30,994 nt of DNA from Candidatus Bipolaricaulota bacterium (GCA_015485945.1 WFSM01000060.1:1-30994), one strand, 5' to 3'; positions 22,625-30,433 are shown, counted from the first letter of the stretch. Program-made: numbers and translations. Notes: a model not told the origin generated them from the sequence alone.

Positions 22625-23128
22625 ATGAGGCCGATGACAACGGAGAACCTTAAGGCGGCGTTTGCCGGAGAATCACAGGCGCACATGCGCTACCTCGCGT
22701 TCGCCGATGCGGCGGAGAAGGAAGGAAAGAGTAATCTGGCGCGGCTGTTCCGGGCGATCGCCTACGCCGAACAGGTACACGCCATCAACCACCTGCGCGA
22801 GCTCAGCGGAATCGGCGACTCATCAGCGAATCTACAGGAAGCGATAACCGGTGAAACGTTTGAGGTAGAGGAAATGTACCCCGCTTACAACAAGGTCGCC
22901 GAGATGCAGGGCGAGTCGGGCGCGGTCCGCAGCACCCACTACGCCCTCGAAGCGGAGAAGATCCACGCCGACATGTACAACCAGGCGAAGGGAAAGGCCG
23001 ACGCCGGAAAGGACGTTGAGATCGGCAAGGTGTACATCTGCCCGATCTGCGGTTACACAGTGGAGGGGGACGCCCCGGATAAGTGCCCGGTGTGCGGCGC
23101 CCCACGGGACAAGTTCGTGGAGTTCTAA
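22625..23128 (+). CDS. rbr: Rubrerythrin, second copy, short form
   Basis: A 167-residue protein with AAGGAGGT before ATG 22625. The diiron domain has FAGESQAHMRYLAFADAAEKEG and IAYAEQVHAINHL, then TFEVEEMYPAYNKVAE and YALEAEKIHADMY. The rubredoxin domain is CPICGYTVEGDAPDKCPVCGAPRDKF. It is about 25 residues shorter than the first rubrerythrin and differs strongly in sequence, resembling the small archaeal/clostridial type. Both would be peroxidases. It is followed by superoxide reductase, so superoxide would be converted to peroxide and then to water by neighbouring gene products. Confidence 0.96.
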   Translation: MRPMTTENLKAAFAGESQAHMRYLAFADAAEKEGKSNLARLFRAIAYAEQVHAINHLRELSGIGDSSANLQEAITGETFEVEEMYPAYNKVAEMQGESGAVRSTHYALEAEKIHADMYNQAKGKADAGKDVEIGKVYICPICGYTVEGDAPDKCPVCGAPRDKFVEF

Positions 23129-23140
23129 CGGAGGTGACCA

Positions 23141-23482
23141 ATGCGACTTGGTGAACTGATCAAGACAGGAACCCAGGAAGGTAAAGAAAAGCACGTCCCG
23201 GTGATCGAACGCGTAAGCTGCGAGGAATGCGGCAAGGACGCGGTGAAGATCACGGTGGGAAAGGAAGTCCCACACCCGAACACGATCGAGCATCACATCA
23301 AGTGGATCATGCTGTTCGGGGTCAAGGACGGGCGAGCGGTGCATATCGCCACGTTTGACCTCGGCCCAACGTACGGTGCACCAACGGTAACAGCCGACGT
23401 CGAGTTGGACGGAATCTCCGAACTAATCGCGGTCGAGTACTGCAACCTGCACGGACTGTGGGAGAGTTCGCTAAAGCTGTAA
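23141..23482 (+). CDS. sor: Superoxide reductase (neelaredoxin-type, class II)
   Basis: A 113-residue protein. The catalytic mononuclear iron site is intact: Glu16-Lys17-His18 in GKEKHVP, His45 and His51 in EVPHPNTIEHH, and Cys102/His105 in EYCNLHGLW. It reduces superoxide to H2O2 without making O2. The N-terminal desulforedoxin domain of desulfoferrodoxin is absent; an equivalent stand-alone protein is encoded directly downstream. GGAGGTG precedes ATG 23141. Confidence 0.95.
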   Translation: MRLGELIKTGTQEGKEKHVPVIERVSCEECGKDAVKITVGKEVPHPNTIEHHIKWIMLFGVKDGRAVHIATFDLGPTYGAPTVTADVELDGISELIAVEYCNLHGLWESSLKL

Positions 23483-23494
23483 GGAGGATAAAAC

Positions 23495-23614
23495 ATGGCC
23501 GAAGAAGGGAAGATCTACGTGTGCGATATCTGCGGGCAGGAAGTGAAGGTGACGAAGGCGGGGGCAGGGACACTCGTGTGCTGCAACCAGCCGATGCGCC
23601 TCAAGGAAGAATAA
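23495..23614 (+). CDS. Desulforedoxin-like small iron protein
   Basis: A 39-residue protein, MAEEGKIYVCDICGQEVKVT then KAGAGTLVCCNQPMRLKEE. Cys10, Cys13, Cys29 and Cys30 form the C-x2-C...CC pattern of desulforedoxin, a rubredoxin-like Fe(SCys)4 site. AAGGAGG is placed correctly before ATG 23495. In desulfoferrodoxin this domain is fused to superoxide reductase; here it is a separate, adjacent gene and the likely electron donor or partner of the upstream SOR. It closes the long redox operon just before a terminator. Confidence 0.93.
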   Translation: MAEEGKIYVCDICGQEVKVTKAGAGTLVCCNQPMRLKEE

Positions 23615-23622
23615 AAGTCACC

Positions 23623-23656
23623 GGCGTCCCGATAACAAGTGGGGCGCCCATTTTTT
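23623..23656 (+). terminator. Intrinsic terminator of the redox operon
   Basis: An 8-bp stem GGCGTCCC (23623-23630) with GGGGCGCC (23641-23648), one G-T pair, and a 10-base loop, followed after CA by six Ts (23651-23656). It lies 9 bases after the desulforedoxin stop. Confidence 0.85.
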
Positions 23657-23677
23657 ACACGAAAGCCGGGGCAGATT

Positions 23678-24055
23678 ATGCGGCCTGATAGGATAACCGT
23701 TCAAATCAAGCGGGTTTACGACCCAGTGAACGATGATGACGGAATGCGGGTGTTGGTAGACCGACTGTGGCCGCGCGGTATCTCGAAGGAGCAAGCCAAA
23801 CTCGATGAATGGGCAACGGATCTGGCTCCAAGTGCCGCACTGCGCCGTCAGTTCCATCATGATCCGAATAGATGGGAGGAGTTCCGCGCTCGCTATCTTG
23901 CGGAACTACATGCGCCACCGAAGCAGGCGGCATTGGCAACATTGGTTGCCCGTGCCGACAGTGGGAAAATAACGTTGCTCTACGCAGCCAAGGATCGTGA
24001 CCACAACAACGCGCTCGTCTTGAAAGAGGTGTTAGCTGAGCTGCTTGCCGGATGA
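23678..24055 (+). CDS. DUF488 family protein (YeaO-like)
   Basis: A 125-residue protein beginning MRPDRITVQIKRVYDP, with VDRLWPRGISKEQAKLDEWATDLAPSAALRRQFHHDPNRWEEFRARY and GKITLLYAAKDRDHNNALVL, which are the conserved blocks of DUF488/YeaO proteins. The WPRG and AAKD..HN motifs are strictly conserved in the family, but no reaction is established. ATG 23678 has only a weak GGGG ribosome site. It stands just after the terminator and before the Nramp transporter, with which it is probably transcribed. Confidence 0.9.
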   Translation: MRPDRITVQIKRVYDPVNDDDGMRVLVDRLWPRGISKEQAKLDEWATDLAPSAALRRQFHHDPNRWEEFRARYLAELHAPPKQAALATLVARADSGKITLLYAAKDRDHNNALVLKEVLAELLAG

Positions 24056-24095
24056 TCCCTTCACGCCGAGCCGACTTATTGAGGAGCGATAACCG

Positions 24096-25352
24096 ATGAA
24101 AGCTACGGTCCGCCAGTTGCTCGCGGGGATGAGGGACATTCAGCTGCTCAAGTACCTCGGCCCCGGGTTTCTGATCACGATCGGGTTTATCGATCCGGGC
24201 AACTGGGCGACTAACATCGCGGGCGGATCCCAGTTCAACTACAGCCTTCTATGGGTTATCACGTTAAGCACCCTGATGCTCGTCCTCCTGCAGCACATGT
24301 CGGCGAAGTTGGGGATCGTCACCGGCGAATCATTGGCCCGCAATATCCGCGATCACTTTTCTCCGCCGCTCGTTGCCCTGTTCGGCGTGAGCATCGTCGC
24401 CGCCTGTTTCGCCACCGATGTCGCGGAACTATTGGGGGCAGCGATCGGGTTTCGCATCCTCCTCCATATCCCGGTGGTGATCGGCGCCCCGCTCACCGTC
24501 GTTCTGGAAGCAGTAGCGATCCTCAGCCAACGCTACCATCGCCTCGAACGGATGATCATCCTCTTCCTCGCCGTTATTGGACTCTGCTATGTGGCCGAGA
24601 TATTCATCGTCCATCCCGCATGGGGGACATTGTTGCCCCACATCGTTATCCCCACGGTCAACTCCGGGAACATCCTGATCATCACCGGGATTCTCGGGGC
24701 GGTGGTGATGCCGCACAATATCTACCTCCATTCCAACGTAATCCAGAGCCGGGATTGGGGCAAGGACGCCACGGAGCGTCACTCCCTGATCCGGATGGAG
24801 CTGACCGACACATCGTTGGCGATGTTCGCCGGCTGGTTGATAAACTCCGCGATGATCGTCGTGGCGGCGGCCGTGTTCTTCCGCCATGGGGTAATCGTGA
24901 CTAGCATCGAGCAAGCCGCAGCGACATTGAGGCCACTTGCCGGTCCGGCAGCGGGAGTACTGTTCGGAATCGCCCTGTTGTTTGCCGGGGTCAGTTCCTC
25001 CATCACCTCATCCGTGGCTGAGACGAACGTGATTACCGGTTTCCTCGGCCGACCAGAGGACCCCCACACCTGGCTCTACCGGATTGCCCTTGTGATCACA
25101 GCGATCCCGGCGATGGTCATAATTCTGCTACGGATCGATCCCTACCAGGTGCTGATCCTGAGCCAGGTAGCGCTCAGCATCCAGCTTCCGTTGACCATTT
25201 TCCCACTGCTGGTATTGGTGCGGAACAAGAAAGTGATGGGAAACTTCGCCAGCCGCTCGTGGGAGCTCGGTCTTGGAGTGACCATTGGAGTGGGAGTGAC
25301 ACTGCTCAACGGGCTCTTGCTCTGTCAAGTGTTTGGAGGGAGGTTCGGATGA
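24096..25352 (+). CDS. mntH: Nramp family divalent metal transporter (Mn/Fe)
   Basis: A 418-residue membrane protein with about 11 hydrophobic segments. The metal-binding motifs are present: DPGNWATNIAGG in TM1 and GAVVMPHNIYLHS in TM6, including the Met that selects transition metals. Nramp proteins co-transport Mn(II) or Fe(II) with protons into the cell. Mn import supports peroxide resistance by replacing iron in enzymes, which fits the neighbouring redox genes. GAGGAG precedes ATG 24096. The end overlaps the following usp gene (ATGA). Confidence 0.95.
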   Translation: MKATVRQLLAGMRDIQLLKYLGPGFLITIGFIDPGNWATNIAGGSQFNYSLLWVITLSTLMLVLLQHMSAKLGIVTGESLARNIRDHFSPPLVALFGVSIVAACFATDVAELLGAAIGFRILLHIPVVIGAPLTVVLEAVAILSQRYHRLERMIILFLAVIGLCYVAEIFIVHPAWGTLLPHIVIPTVNSGNILIITGILGAVVMPHNIYLHSNVIQSRDWGKDATERHSLIRMELTDTSLAMFAGWLINSAMIVVAAAVFFRHGVIVTSIEQAAATLRPLAGPAAGVLFGIALLFAGVSSSITSSVAETNVITGFLGRPEDPHTWLYRIALVITAIPAMVIILLRIDPYQVLILSQVALSIQLPLTIFPLLVLVRNKKVMGNFASRSWELGLGVTIGVGVTLLNGLLLCQVFGGRFG

Positions 25353-25762
25353 TGCGTGTTCTTTTGCCGCTGGATTGCACGTCTGTCGATGATGCTGTCC
25401 TCAAGATGGTTGAGCAGCTTATCCCGCATCTGGAATCTGAGGTGCTCCTGCTCCGAGTGATCCACGCCCATACCCGGGATATGCTGACCGAGGAGCGGGA
25501 GAAGGCGCAACGCTGTCTCCATCAAGTCGAGGAGAGGCTGCGCAACCACGGCATATCCGTACGCTCCGCGACAGCCACGGGGGAAGTAGCAGCGACGATC
25601 ATCAGGATGGCCGAAGAAGAGAAGTGCGATCTCATCGCGATGGCCACCCATGGCCACCACTCGTGGGAGCGGTTCCTGCTGGGAAGCGTGGCCGATGTCC
25701 TGCGCCATCGCTCATCAATCCCGCTCCTGCTGGTGAAGGCCCATGCACACAAAGACGGCTAG
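25349..25762 (+). CDS. Universal stress protein (UspA domain)
   Basis: A 137-residue single-domain protein; ATG 25349 overlaps the Nramp stop and follows GGAGGG. It has the Usp beta-alpha fold (MRVLLPLDCTSVDDAV, VLLLRVIHAH, CDLIAMATHGHHSWERFLLGSVADVLRHRSSIPLLLVK). The G-x-x-S/G...GS region at THGHHSWERFLLGSVADVL corresponds to the ATP-binding loop, so nucleotide binding is plausible. A standalone Usp translationally coupled to an Nramp transporter may modulate it (inference). The role is otherwise unknown. Confidence 0.92.
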   Translation: MMRVLLPLDCTSVDDAVLKMVEQLIPHLESEVLLLRVIHAHTRDMLTEEREKAQRCLHQVEERLRNHGISVRSATATGEVAATIIRMAEEEKCDLIAMATHGHHSWERFLLGSVADVLRHRSSIPLLLVKAHAHKDG

Positions 25763-25799
25763 AAATGCAAGTATACCGTCAGCGGATTAGGAGATGATT

Positions 25800-26786
25800 A
25801 TGCAACTATTTCGTCAGGTAAGTGAGTTTGCTCCTGCATTAAGCATGGATCAAATTAACGGGTATCTCATCCTCTATTTCTACCCCAAGGCGAACACGCC
25901 GGGCTGCACGCGCGAGGCGCAGGATTTCACCGCTCTGTTGCCGGAATTTCACAAGCTCGATGCCGAGGTCGTTGGCGTCTCCCCGGACAAGCCGGAGACG
26001 CAGGCGAAGTTCATCCAAGCGAAGTCGCTTGCGGTGACCATGCGCTCCGATCCGGATAAGGCTCTCGCCCGCGCGTTCGGGGCGCTCAAGGAAAGCGGCG
26101 GTATCCTGCGCTCGACGTTCCTGATCGACCGTGCCGGGATCGTGCGCGCGGAGTGGAGAAAGGTAAAGGTCGACGGCCACGCCCAGGAGGTATTGGAGAC
26201 GCTGCGCGCGCTATATGAATCCGACCGGCGGATCAATCCGCTGATCTCCGCCCGCCGCGCCGTCCGGGCGCTGGCGGAGGCACCGGTATCGCGGGAGGAG
26301 ATCGAGACCATGATCGCGGCGGCGCATTTAGCGCCATCGTGCTTCAACAATCAGCCGTGGCGATTCGTCGCGATCGATGATCCGCAGACCCTGGCCGCGG
26401 TGAAGGGGGCGATGCCCAAGGGGAACTACTGGACCGGCCCGGCGCCGGCGATCATCGCCGTAACCTCCAAGTCCGAGATCGACTGTCAACTCTCCGATAA
26501 CCGCGACTATTACTTGTTCGACTGCGGGATGGCCGTCTCCAATCTGATGGTCCAGGCAACGGGGATGGGACTCGTCGCCCATCCGATCGCCGGCTATAAC
26601 CCGGTTAAGGTCAAGGAACTCCTCGGGATCCCGGACGACTACGTGCTGATCACGCTCGTCATCATCGGCCGGCCGGGAGATCCGGAGACTTTGTCGGAGA
26701 AACATCGGGAAGTTGAACTGGGTCCCCGCAATAGAAAACCGCTCACCGATGTCCTATTCTGGAATCGGTTCGAGGAAAGGAGTTAA
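25800..26786 (+). CDS. Peroxiredoxin-nitroreductase fusion protein
   Basis: A 328-residue protein in one frame. Residues 1-138 are a BCP/PrxQ-type peroxiredoxin with YPKANTPGCT and peroxidatic Cys36. The resolving Cys usual five residues later is replaced by Gln41, so it would be 1-Cys or use an alternative resolver. Residues about 140-328 are a nitroreductase: INPLISARRAVRALAEAPVSREEI (FMN phosphate site), HLAPSCFNNQPWRFV, YYLFDCGMAVSNLMVQATGMGLVAHPIAGY. ATG 25800 has AGGAG at six bases; ATG 25794 abuts the ribosome site and is less likely. NAD(P)H and FMN in the second domain could reduce the first directly. The aldo/keto reductase follows after 2 bases. Confidence 0.9.
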   Translation: MQLFRQVSEFAPALSMDQINGYLILYFYPKANTPGCTREAQDFTALLPEFHKLDAEVVGVSPDKPETQAKFIQAKSLAVTMRSDPDKALARAFGALKESGGILRSTFLIDRAGIVRAEWRKVKVDGHAQEVLETLRALYESDRRINPLISARRAVRALAEAPVSREEIETMIAAAHLAPSCFNNQPWRFVAIDDPQTLAAVKGAMPKGNYWTGPAPAIIAVTSKSEIDCQLSDNRDYYLFDCGMAVSNLMVQATGMGLVAHPIAGYNPVKVKELLGIPDDYVLITLVIIGRPGDPETLSEKHREVELGPRNRKPLTDVLFWNRFEERS

Positions 26787-26788
26787 AG

Positions 26789-27721
26789 ATGGAGTACGCA
26801 ACGCTTGGAACAAGCGACCTTAGGGTCACCAAGATCGGGTTGGGAACGTGGCAGTTCGGGACAGAGGGTTGGGGGTTCGGGCAGGATTTCACCGAACAAG
26901 AGGCACTCGCCGTGATGGATAAGGCGTTGGAACTCGGGATCAACCTGATCGACACCGCCGAGGTGTACGGCGACGGTCGCTCCGAGGAGATCGTGGGAAA
27001 AGCGCTCGCCGGGCGGCGCGATCGGGTCGTCCTCGCCACCAAGGTCCTCCCGCGTCACCTGCGGGAACGCGATCTCGTTCGTGCCTGTGACGAGAGCCTG
27101 CGGCGCCTGAACACGGACCGGATCGACCTGTACCAGATTCATGCTGCCGAGCCCTATGTCCCGTTGGCCGAGTCGATGTCCGGTCTCGCCAAGCTCATCG
27201 ACCAGGGGAAGGTTCGCTACGTCGGGGTGAGCAACTTCCCGGTTCCGCTCCTGCGCGCGGCCGAGGACGCATTTTCGGGTCGGATCGTGTCCAACCAGGT
27301 CCGCTACAACCTCCTCCAACGTGACATCGAAGCGGAGATCCTCCCCTACTGCCGCGACCACGGGATCACCGTAATCGCCTACAGCCCGCTCGCCCAGGGG
27401 CTTCTCACCGGAAAGTACGACCGCGACCACCTCCCGACGGACAAGATTCGCCAACGCAACCCGCTATTCCGGGAGGAGAATATGGTTCAGGTCTTCCCGG
27501 TGATCGATCTGCTGCGCCAGATCGGAGAGGCACACGGGGTGACGCCAGCCCAGGTGGCGCTCCGCTGGGTCACGCAGCAGGAGGGCGTCATCGCGATCCC
27601 CGGAGCGAAGCGACCGGCCCAAGTGGAGGAGAACGCCAGGGCGCTCGGGTGGTCCCTCTCCCCGGACGAGCTTGCCCACCTTGATGCGGCAAGCAGTGGG
27701 CTGAAGTTTAGCTACTTCTAA
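26789..27721 (+). CDS. Aldo/keto reductase
   Basis: A 310-residue (beta/alpha)8 oxidoreductase. The catalytic tetrad is visible: Asp55 and Tyr60 (INLIDTAEVYGDGRSEE), Lys85 (VVLATKV) and His118 (DLYQIHAAEP). The NADPH-binding loop is seen in VIAYSPLAQGLLTGKY and IPGAKRPAQVEENARAL. It reduces aldehydes or ketones with NAD(P)H; the substrate is unknown. GGAGTTAAAG lies between the fusion gene stop and ATG 26789, so the two are co-transcribed. Confidence 0.95.
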   Translation: MEYATLGTSDLRVTKIGLGTWQFGTEGWGFGQDFTEQEALAVMDKALELGINLIDTAEVYGDGRSEEIVGKALAGRRDRVVLATKVLPRHLRERDLVRACDESLRRLNTDRIDLYQIHAAEPYVPLAESMSGLAKLIDQGKVRYVGVSNFPVPLLRAAEDAFSGRIVSNQVRYNLLQRDIEAEILPYCRDHGITVIAYSPLAQGLLTGKYDRDHLPTDKIRQRNPLFREENMVQVFPVIDLLRQIGEAHGVTPAQVALRWVTQQEGVIAIPGAKRPAQVEENARALGWSLSPDELAHLDAASSGLKFSYF

Positions 27722-27763
27722 CCAGCACAGGGGCCAAGTGACCGCCAACAGAAGGAGGACTAA

Positions 27764-28099
27764 ATGAGCACAAAGCTGGCAGTGATACTATCATCAGGTG
27801 ATCCAAAGGTCATTGAGATCGGGCTGATGTACACCCTGAATGCGATCAAAAACAGCTGGATGGACAACATCAAGCTTTATCTGTTTGGCCCCGCCGAGGT
27901 CGAAATTGCCACTGATCCCGACCTGAGGACGTCGGTCCAGAAGGTCATTGCGGAGGGGACGATACCGGTTGCATGCAAGTGGGGCGCCGATAAGTACAGC
28001 GTGAGCGCGCTGCTGGCCGAGCTCGGATGCGAAGTGGACTACGTCGGCGCTTTGATCTCTCGCGCCATTCGCGACGGCTACGTACCGCTCACCTGGTAA
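27764..28099 (+). CDS. DsrE/DsrF-like family protein
   Basis: A 111-residue protein, MSTKLAVILSSGDPKVIEIGLMYTLNAIKN, followed by IKLYLFGPAEVEIATDPDLRTSVQKVI and PVACKWGADKYSVSALLAELGCEVDYVGALI. This is the flavodoxin-like alpha/beta fold of DsrE proteins, some of which relay sulfur on a cysteine. Cys70 and Cys88 are present, but no DsrE/TusD active-site arrangement can be claimed. AGGAGG precedes ATG 27764. It sits between an aldo/keto reductase and a ferritin-like protein; its role is unknown. Confidence 0.75.
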   Translation: MSTKLAVILSSGDPKVIEIGLMYTLNAIKNSWMDNIKLYLFGPAEVEIATDPDLRTSVQKVIAEGTIPVACKWGADKYSVSALLAELGCEVDYVGALISRAIRDGYVPLTW

Positions 28100-28124
28100 T
28101 GGAAATACCACCAAAGGAGGAGTT

Positions 28125-28613
28125 ATGACGATCATCGACGATGCGATCGAAATGGAAGAGCGGGCGCGAAGCTACTACGCGGAATCGAGAGAGAAGGTCT
28201 CCGACCCGAGTGGGAAGAAGATCCTCGAATTGTTGGCAACGGAGGAGGAGCGGCACGCTCAGATCCTGGCGGGGATGCGGACGGGAGACTACGGGAAACT
28301 CGGATCATCCTCCCTCGTCTCTGAGGTGAAGGGGTTGGTTGAAGGGGCGGTAAACCAGGGAAATAACGCAATCTCGTCCGACGCCTCCCTGCGGGGAATC
28401 CTGCAGCAGGCGATGGAGATCGAGCAGGCGACGAAGAAGTTTTATGAGGAAAAAGGGAAAACAGCGGCCGATCCGGAGGAGGTAGAGCTGTTCTTCCACC
28501 TCGCCACGCAAGAGCTCGAGCATTACCTTCTCGTCAGCAGCCTCGCCGAGTACTTCGATCGACCGCGGGAATGGGTCGAATCGGCCGAGTTCGGGCTCCG
28601 CCCGGAGTACTGA
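28125..28613 (+). CDS. Ferritin-like diiron protein (rubrerythrin family without rubredoxin domain)
   Basis: A 162-residue protein with two ferritin-like helix pairs: IEMEERARSYYAESREKVSDPSGKKILELLATEEERHAQIL and MEIEQATKKFYEEKGKTAADPEEVELFFHLATQELEHYLLVSSL. Each carries an E...ExxH pattern (EEERH, TQELEH) that makes a diiron site. There is no rubredoxin domain. It belongs to the COG1633-type proteins of anaerobes, whose substrate is not settled; peroxidase or iron handling is likely. AAAGGAGG precedes ATG 28125. The GTG start of the flavoprotein follows after 2 bases. Confidence 0.9.
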   Translation: MTIIDDAIEMEERARSYYAESREKVSDPSGKKILELLATEEERHAQILAGMRTGDYGKLGSSSLVSEVKGLVEGAVNQGNNAISSDASLRGILQQAMEIEQATKKFYEEKGKTAADPEEVELFFHLATQELEHYLLVSSLAEYFDRPREWVESAEFGLRPEY

Positions 28614-28615
28614 GG

Positions 28616-30019
28616 GTGAACCGCTACGACTTTGTCATCCTCGGCGGCGGGGCGGCCGGGTTCGCCGCGGCGACGGTGGCGGACGAGCTCGGAGCACGGA
28701 CAGCGATGATCAACGCCGGCCTCCCGCTCGGCGGCACGTGCGTCAACGTCGGCTGCGTCCCGACGAAGCACCTCATCGCGGTCGCGGAGAGCCTCCACGC
28801 CGCTCGTCATCCCCGGTTCGAAGCACTCGGCATTCCATCACCAACGTTCGACTTTTCCCGCACAATCGCGGAGAAGGATCGGTTGATCGCGACCTTGCGC
28901 GGGACGAACTACCACGACGTTCTCGCTGAGATGCCAAACGTAGAGTTCATCCCCAGTGAGGGGAGGTTCGTCTCCCCGCATGCGATCGATGTCGATGGAA
29001 AGCGGATTGAAGGGGAGCACTTCCTGATCGCCACCGGCGCCTCCCCGCGGATCCCATCGTTCCCCGGGATCGAGAAGGCCGGCTACCTCACGAATCGAGA
29101 GGCGTTATCCCTCGATCGCCTGCCAAAGAGTCTGATCGTCATCGGGGCCGGCCCGCTCGGCCTGGAGTTCGCCCAGATGTTCTCCCGGTTCGGGTGCGCC
29201 GTCACCGTCCTCACCCACGGGAAGAGAATCCTCTCCCGCGAGGAGCCGGAGATCTCCGCCGCCCTTGCCGGGTACCTGCGAGAGGAGGGAATCGCCATCC
29301 ATACCGAGGTCGAGGTGACGGCGGTGCGCGCCGCGGGTGGGATGAAGACTGTGGAGGCGCTGATCGCGGGGAAAGAGGAATCATTCACCGCGGCGGAGAT
29401 CCTGATCGGGGTCGGGGTGCGGGCGAACACCGGATCGCTCGGGCTTGACCGGGTTGGGGTCGGGGTCGAGGAGAACGGCGATATTCGGGTGGACGAGCAT
29501 CTGCGCACGCGCGTCGGGCACATCTTCGCCGCTGGCGACGTCATTGGACCCCCGCACCTGGAGACGGTCGCGGCCAAGGAGGGGCACGTGGCGGCGCGTA
29601 ACGCTCTGGCCGATGCGAACGAAACGATCGACTACTCCGCCATCCCCCACGCCGTATTCACCTCGCCCCAGGTGGCGAGCGTCGGGATGACCGAAGAGGC
29701 GTACGCGCGCGAACATCAGCTGTGCAGTTGCCGCACGGTCGAGATGCGCTACGTCCCCAAGGCGCGGGCGATCGAGAATACGCGCGGCCTGATCAAGATG
29801 ACGATCGATCCGAAGACGACGCGGATCGTCGGGGTGCACATCCTCGCCCCGCTCGCCGCCGAGATGATTCACGCGGCAGTGCTCGCGGTGCGAAATCGGA
29901 TGACGATCGACGAGCTAATCGATACCGTGCACGTCTTCCCAACACTATCAGAAGGGATCAAGATGGCCGCCCAGGCGTTCCGCCGCGACGTCACCAAGAT
30001 GAGCTGCTGCGTGGAATGA
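28616..30019 (+). CDS. MerA-like pyridine nucleotide-disulfide oxidoreductase
   Basis: A 467-residue flavoprotein starting at GTG 28616 (VNRYDFVILGGGAAGFAAA, FAD-binding). The redox disulfide is GGTCVNVGCVPTK with Cys42/Cys47, the NAD(P)H site is VIGAGPLGLEFAQM, and FAD contacts are IFAAGDVIG. The C-terminus DVTKMSCCVE carries the vicinal Cys pair (464/465) characteristic of mercuric reductase MerA, and VPKARAIENTRG matches the MerA dimer region. There is no N-terminal HMA domain and no merR, merT or merP nearby. It may reduce Hg(II), or it may be a related disulfide/polysulfide reductase recruited to the stress cluster. Confidence 0.9.
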   Translation: MNRYDFVILGGGAAGFAAATVADELGARTAMINAGLPLGGTCVNVGCVPTKHLIAVAESLHAARHPRFEALGIPSPTFDFSRTIAEKDRLIATLRGTNYHDVLAEMPNVEFIPSEGRFVSPHAIDVDGKRIEGEHFLIATGASPRIPSFPGIEKAGYLTNREALSLDRLPKSLIVIGAGPLGLEFAQMFSRFGCAVTVLTHGKRILSREEPEISAALAGYLREEGIAIHTEVEVTAVRAAGGMKTVEALIAGKEESFTAAEILIGVGVRANTGSLGLDRVGVGVEENGDIRVDEHLRTRVGHIFAAGDVIGPPHLETVAAKEGHVAARNALADANETIDYSAIPHAVFTSPQVASVGMTEEAYAREHQLCSCRTVEMRYVPKARAIENTRGLIKMTIDPKTTRIVGVHILAPLAAEMIHAAVLAVRNRMTIDELIDTVHVFPTLSEGIKMAAQAFRRDVTKMSCCVE

Positions 30020-30027
30020 GCCCCCCA

Positions 30028-30230
30028 ATGGATCGAGAACGGCTCTGGTACCTGGCCCGGTTCAACCTCCTGGCCGCGCGATACCGCCGAAGGAGATGGC
30101 GGTGTTCAACCGCGAGGTGAAGGACACGAGATACAAGCGGGGCGAGACAATCTACCTCCCCGGCGACACAAGCGATGTCGTCTACTTCATGAAGATGGAG
30201 AGAGCTTTGGGGCGTAGAATTCAGAAATAA
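30028..30230 (+). pseudogene. Truncated, frameshifted Crp/Fnr-family regulator remnant
   Basis: From ATG 30028 the first frame reads MDRERLWYLARFNLLAA and then loses sense. Two bases later, another frame continues the same protein: IPPKEMAVFNREVKDTRYKRGETIYLPGDTSDVVYFMK, the start of a Crp/Fnr cyclic-nucleotide-binding-type domain, up to a TAA at 30228-30230. An extra CG around 30076-30080 (GCGCG where GCG is expected) explains the shift. After VYFMK the homology stops, and about 150 residues including the DNA-binding helix-turn-helix are missing. The regulator is therefore not functional as written, unless a sequencing error accounts for the shift (the truncation would remain). Confidence 0.75.
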
Positions 30231-30352
30231 CGGTTTGATCGTCCCTCTTGTTAATTTGTAAGCCAGCTTACATTGGATGGAAGAGTTCACGGGGTTGCGC
30301 CCCAATCCCGGTAGCTAAACCCTGACTCTGAGCGTATGGAAAAAAGTTGCAA

Positions 30353-30374
30353 AAATCCTATTCCATAGGGATTT
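30353..30374. repeat. Short imperfect inverted repeat upstream of the riboswitch promoter
   Basis: AAATCCTAT (30353-30361) faces ATAGGGATTT (30365-30374) with one extra G. It lies 13 bases before the -35 box and could be an operator or a weak terminator for the upstream region. Otherwise the 30231-30352 stretch shows nothing recognisable. Confidence 0.35.
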
Positions 30375-30387
30375 ATCGCTGGTGCAC

Positions 30388-30416
30388 TTGACAACAAATC
30401 AAAACGATGTTATAGT
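30388..30416 (+). promoter_or_regulatory. Strong promoter for the riboswitch-led transcript
   Basis: TTGACA (30388-30393), 17-base spacer, TATAGT (30411-30416): a full -35 match and a 5/6 -10 match. The predicted start near 30423 is about 10 bases before the aptamer, leaving a leader of about 400 bases before the ATG at 30822. Confidence 0.8.
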
Positions 30417-30433
30417 TATTACGTTGGTGATTG

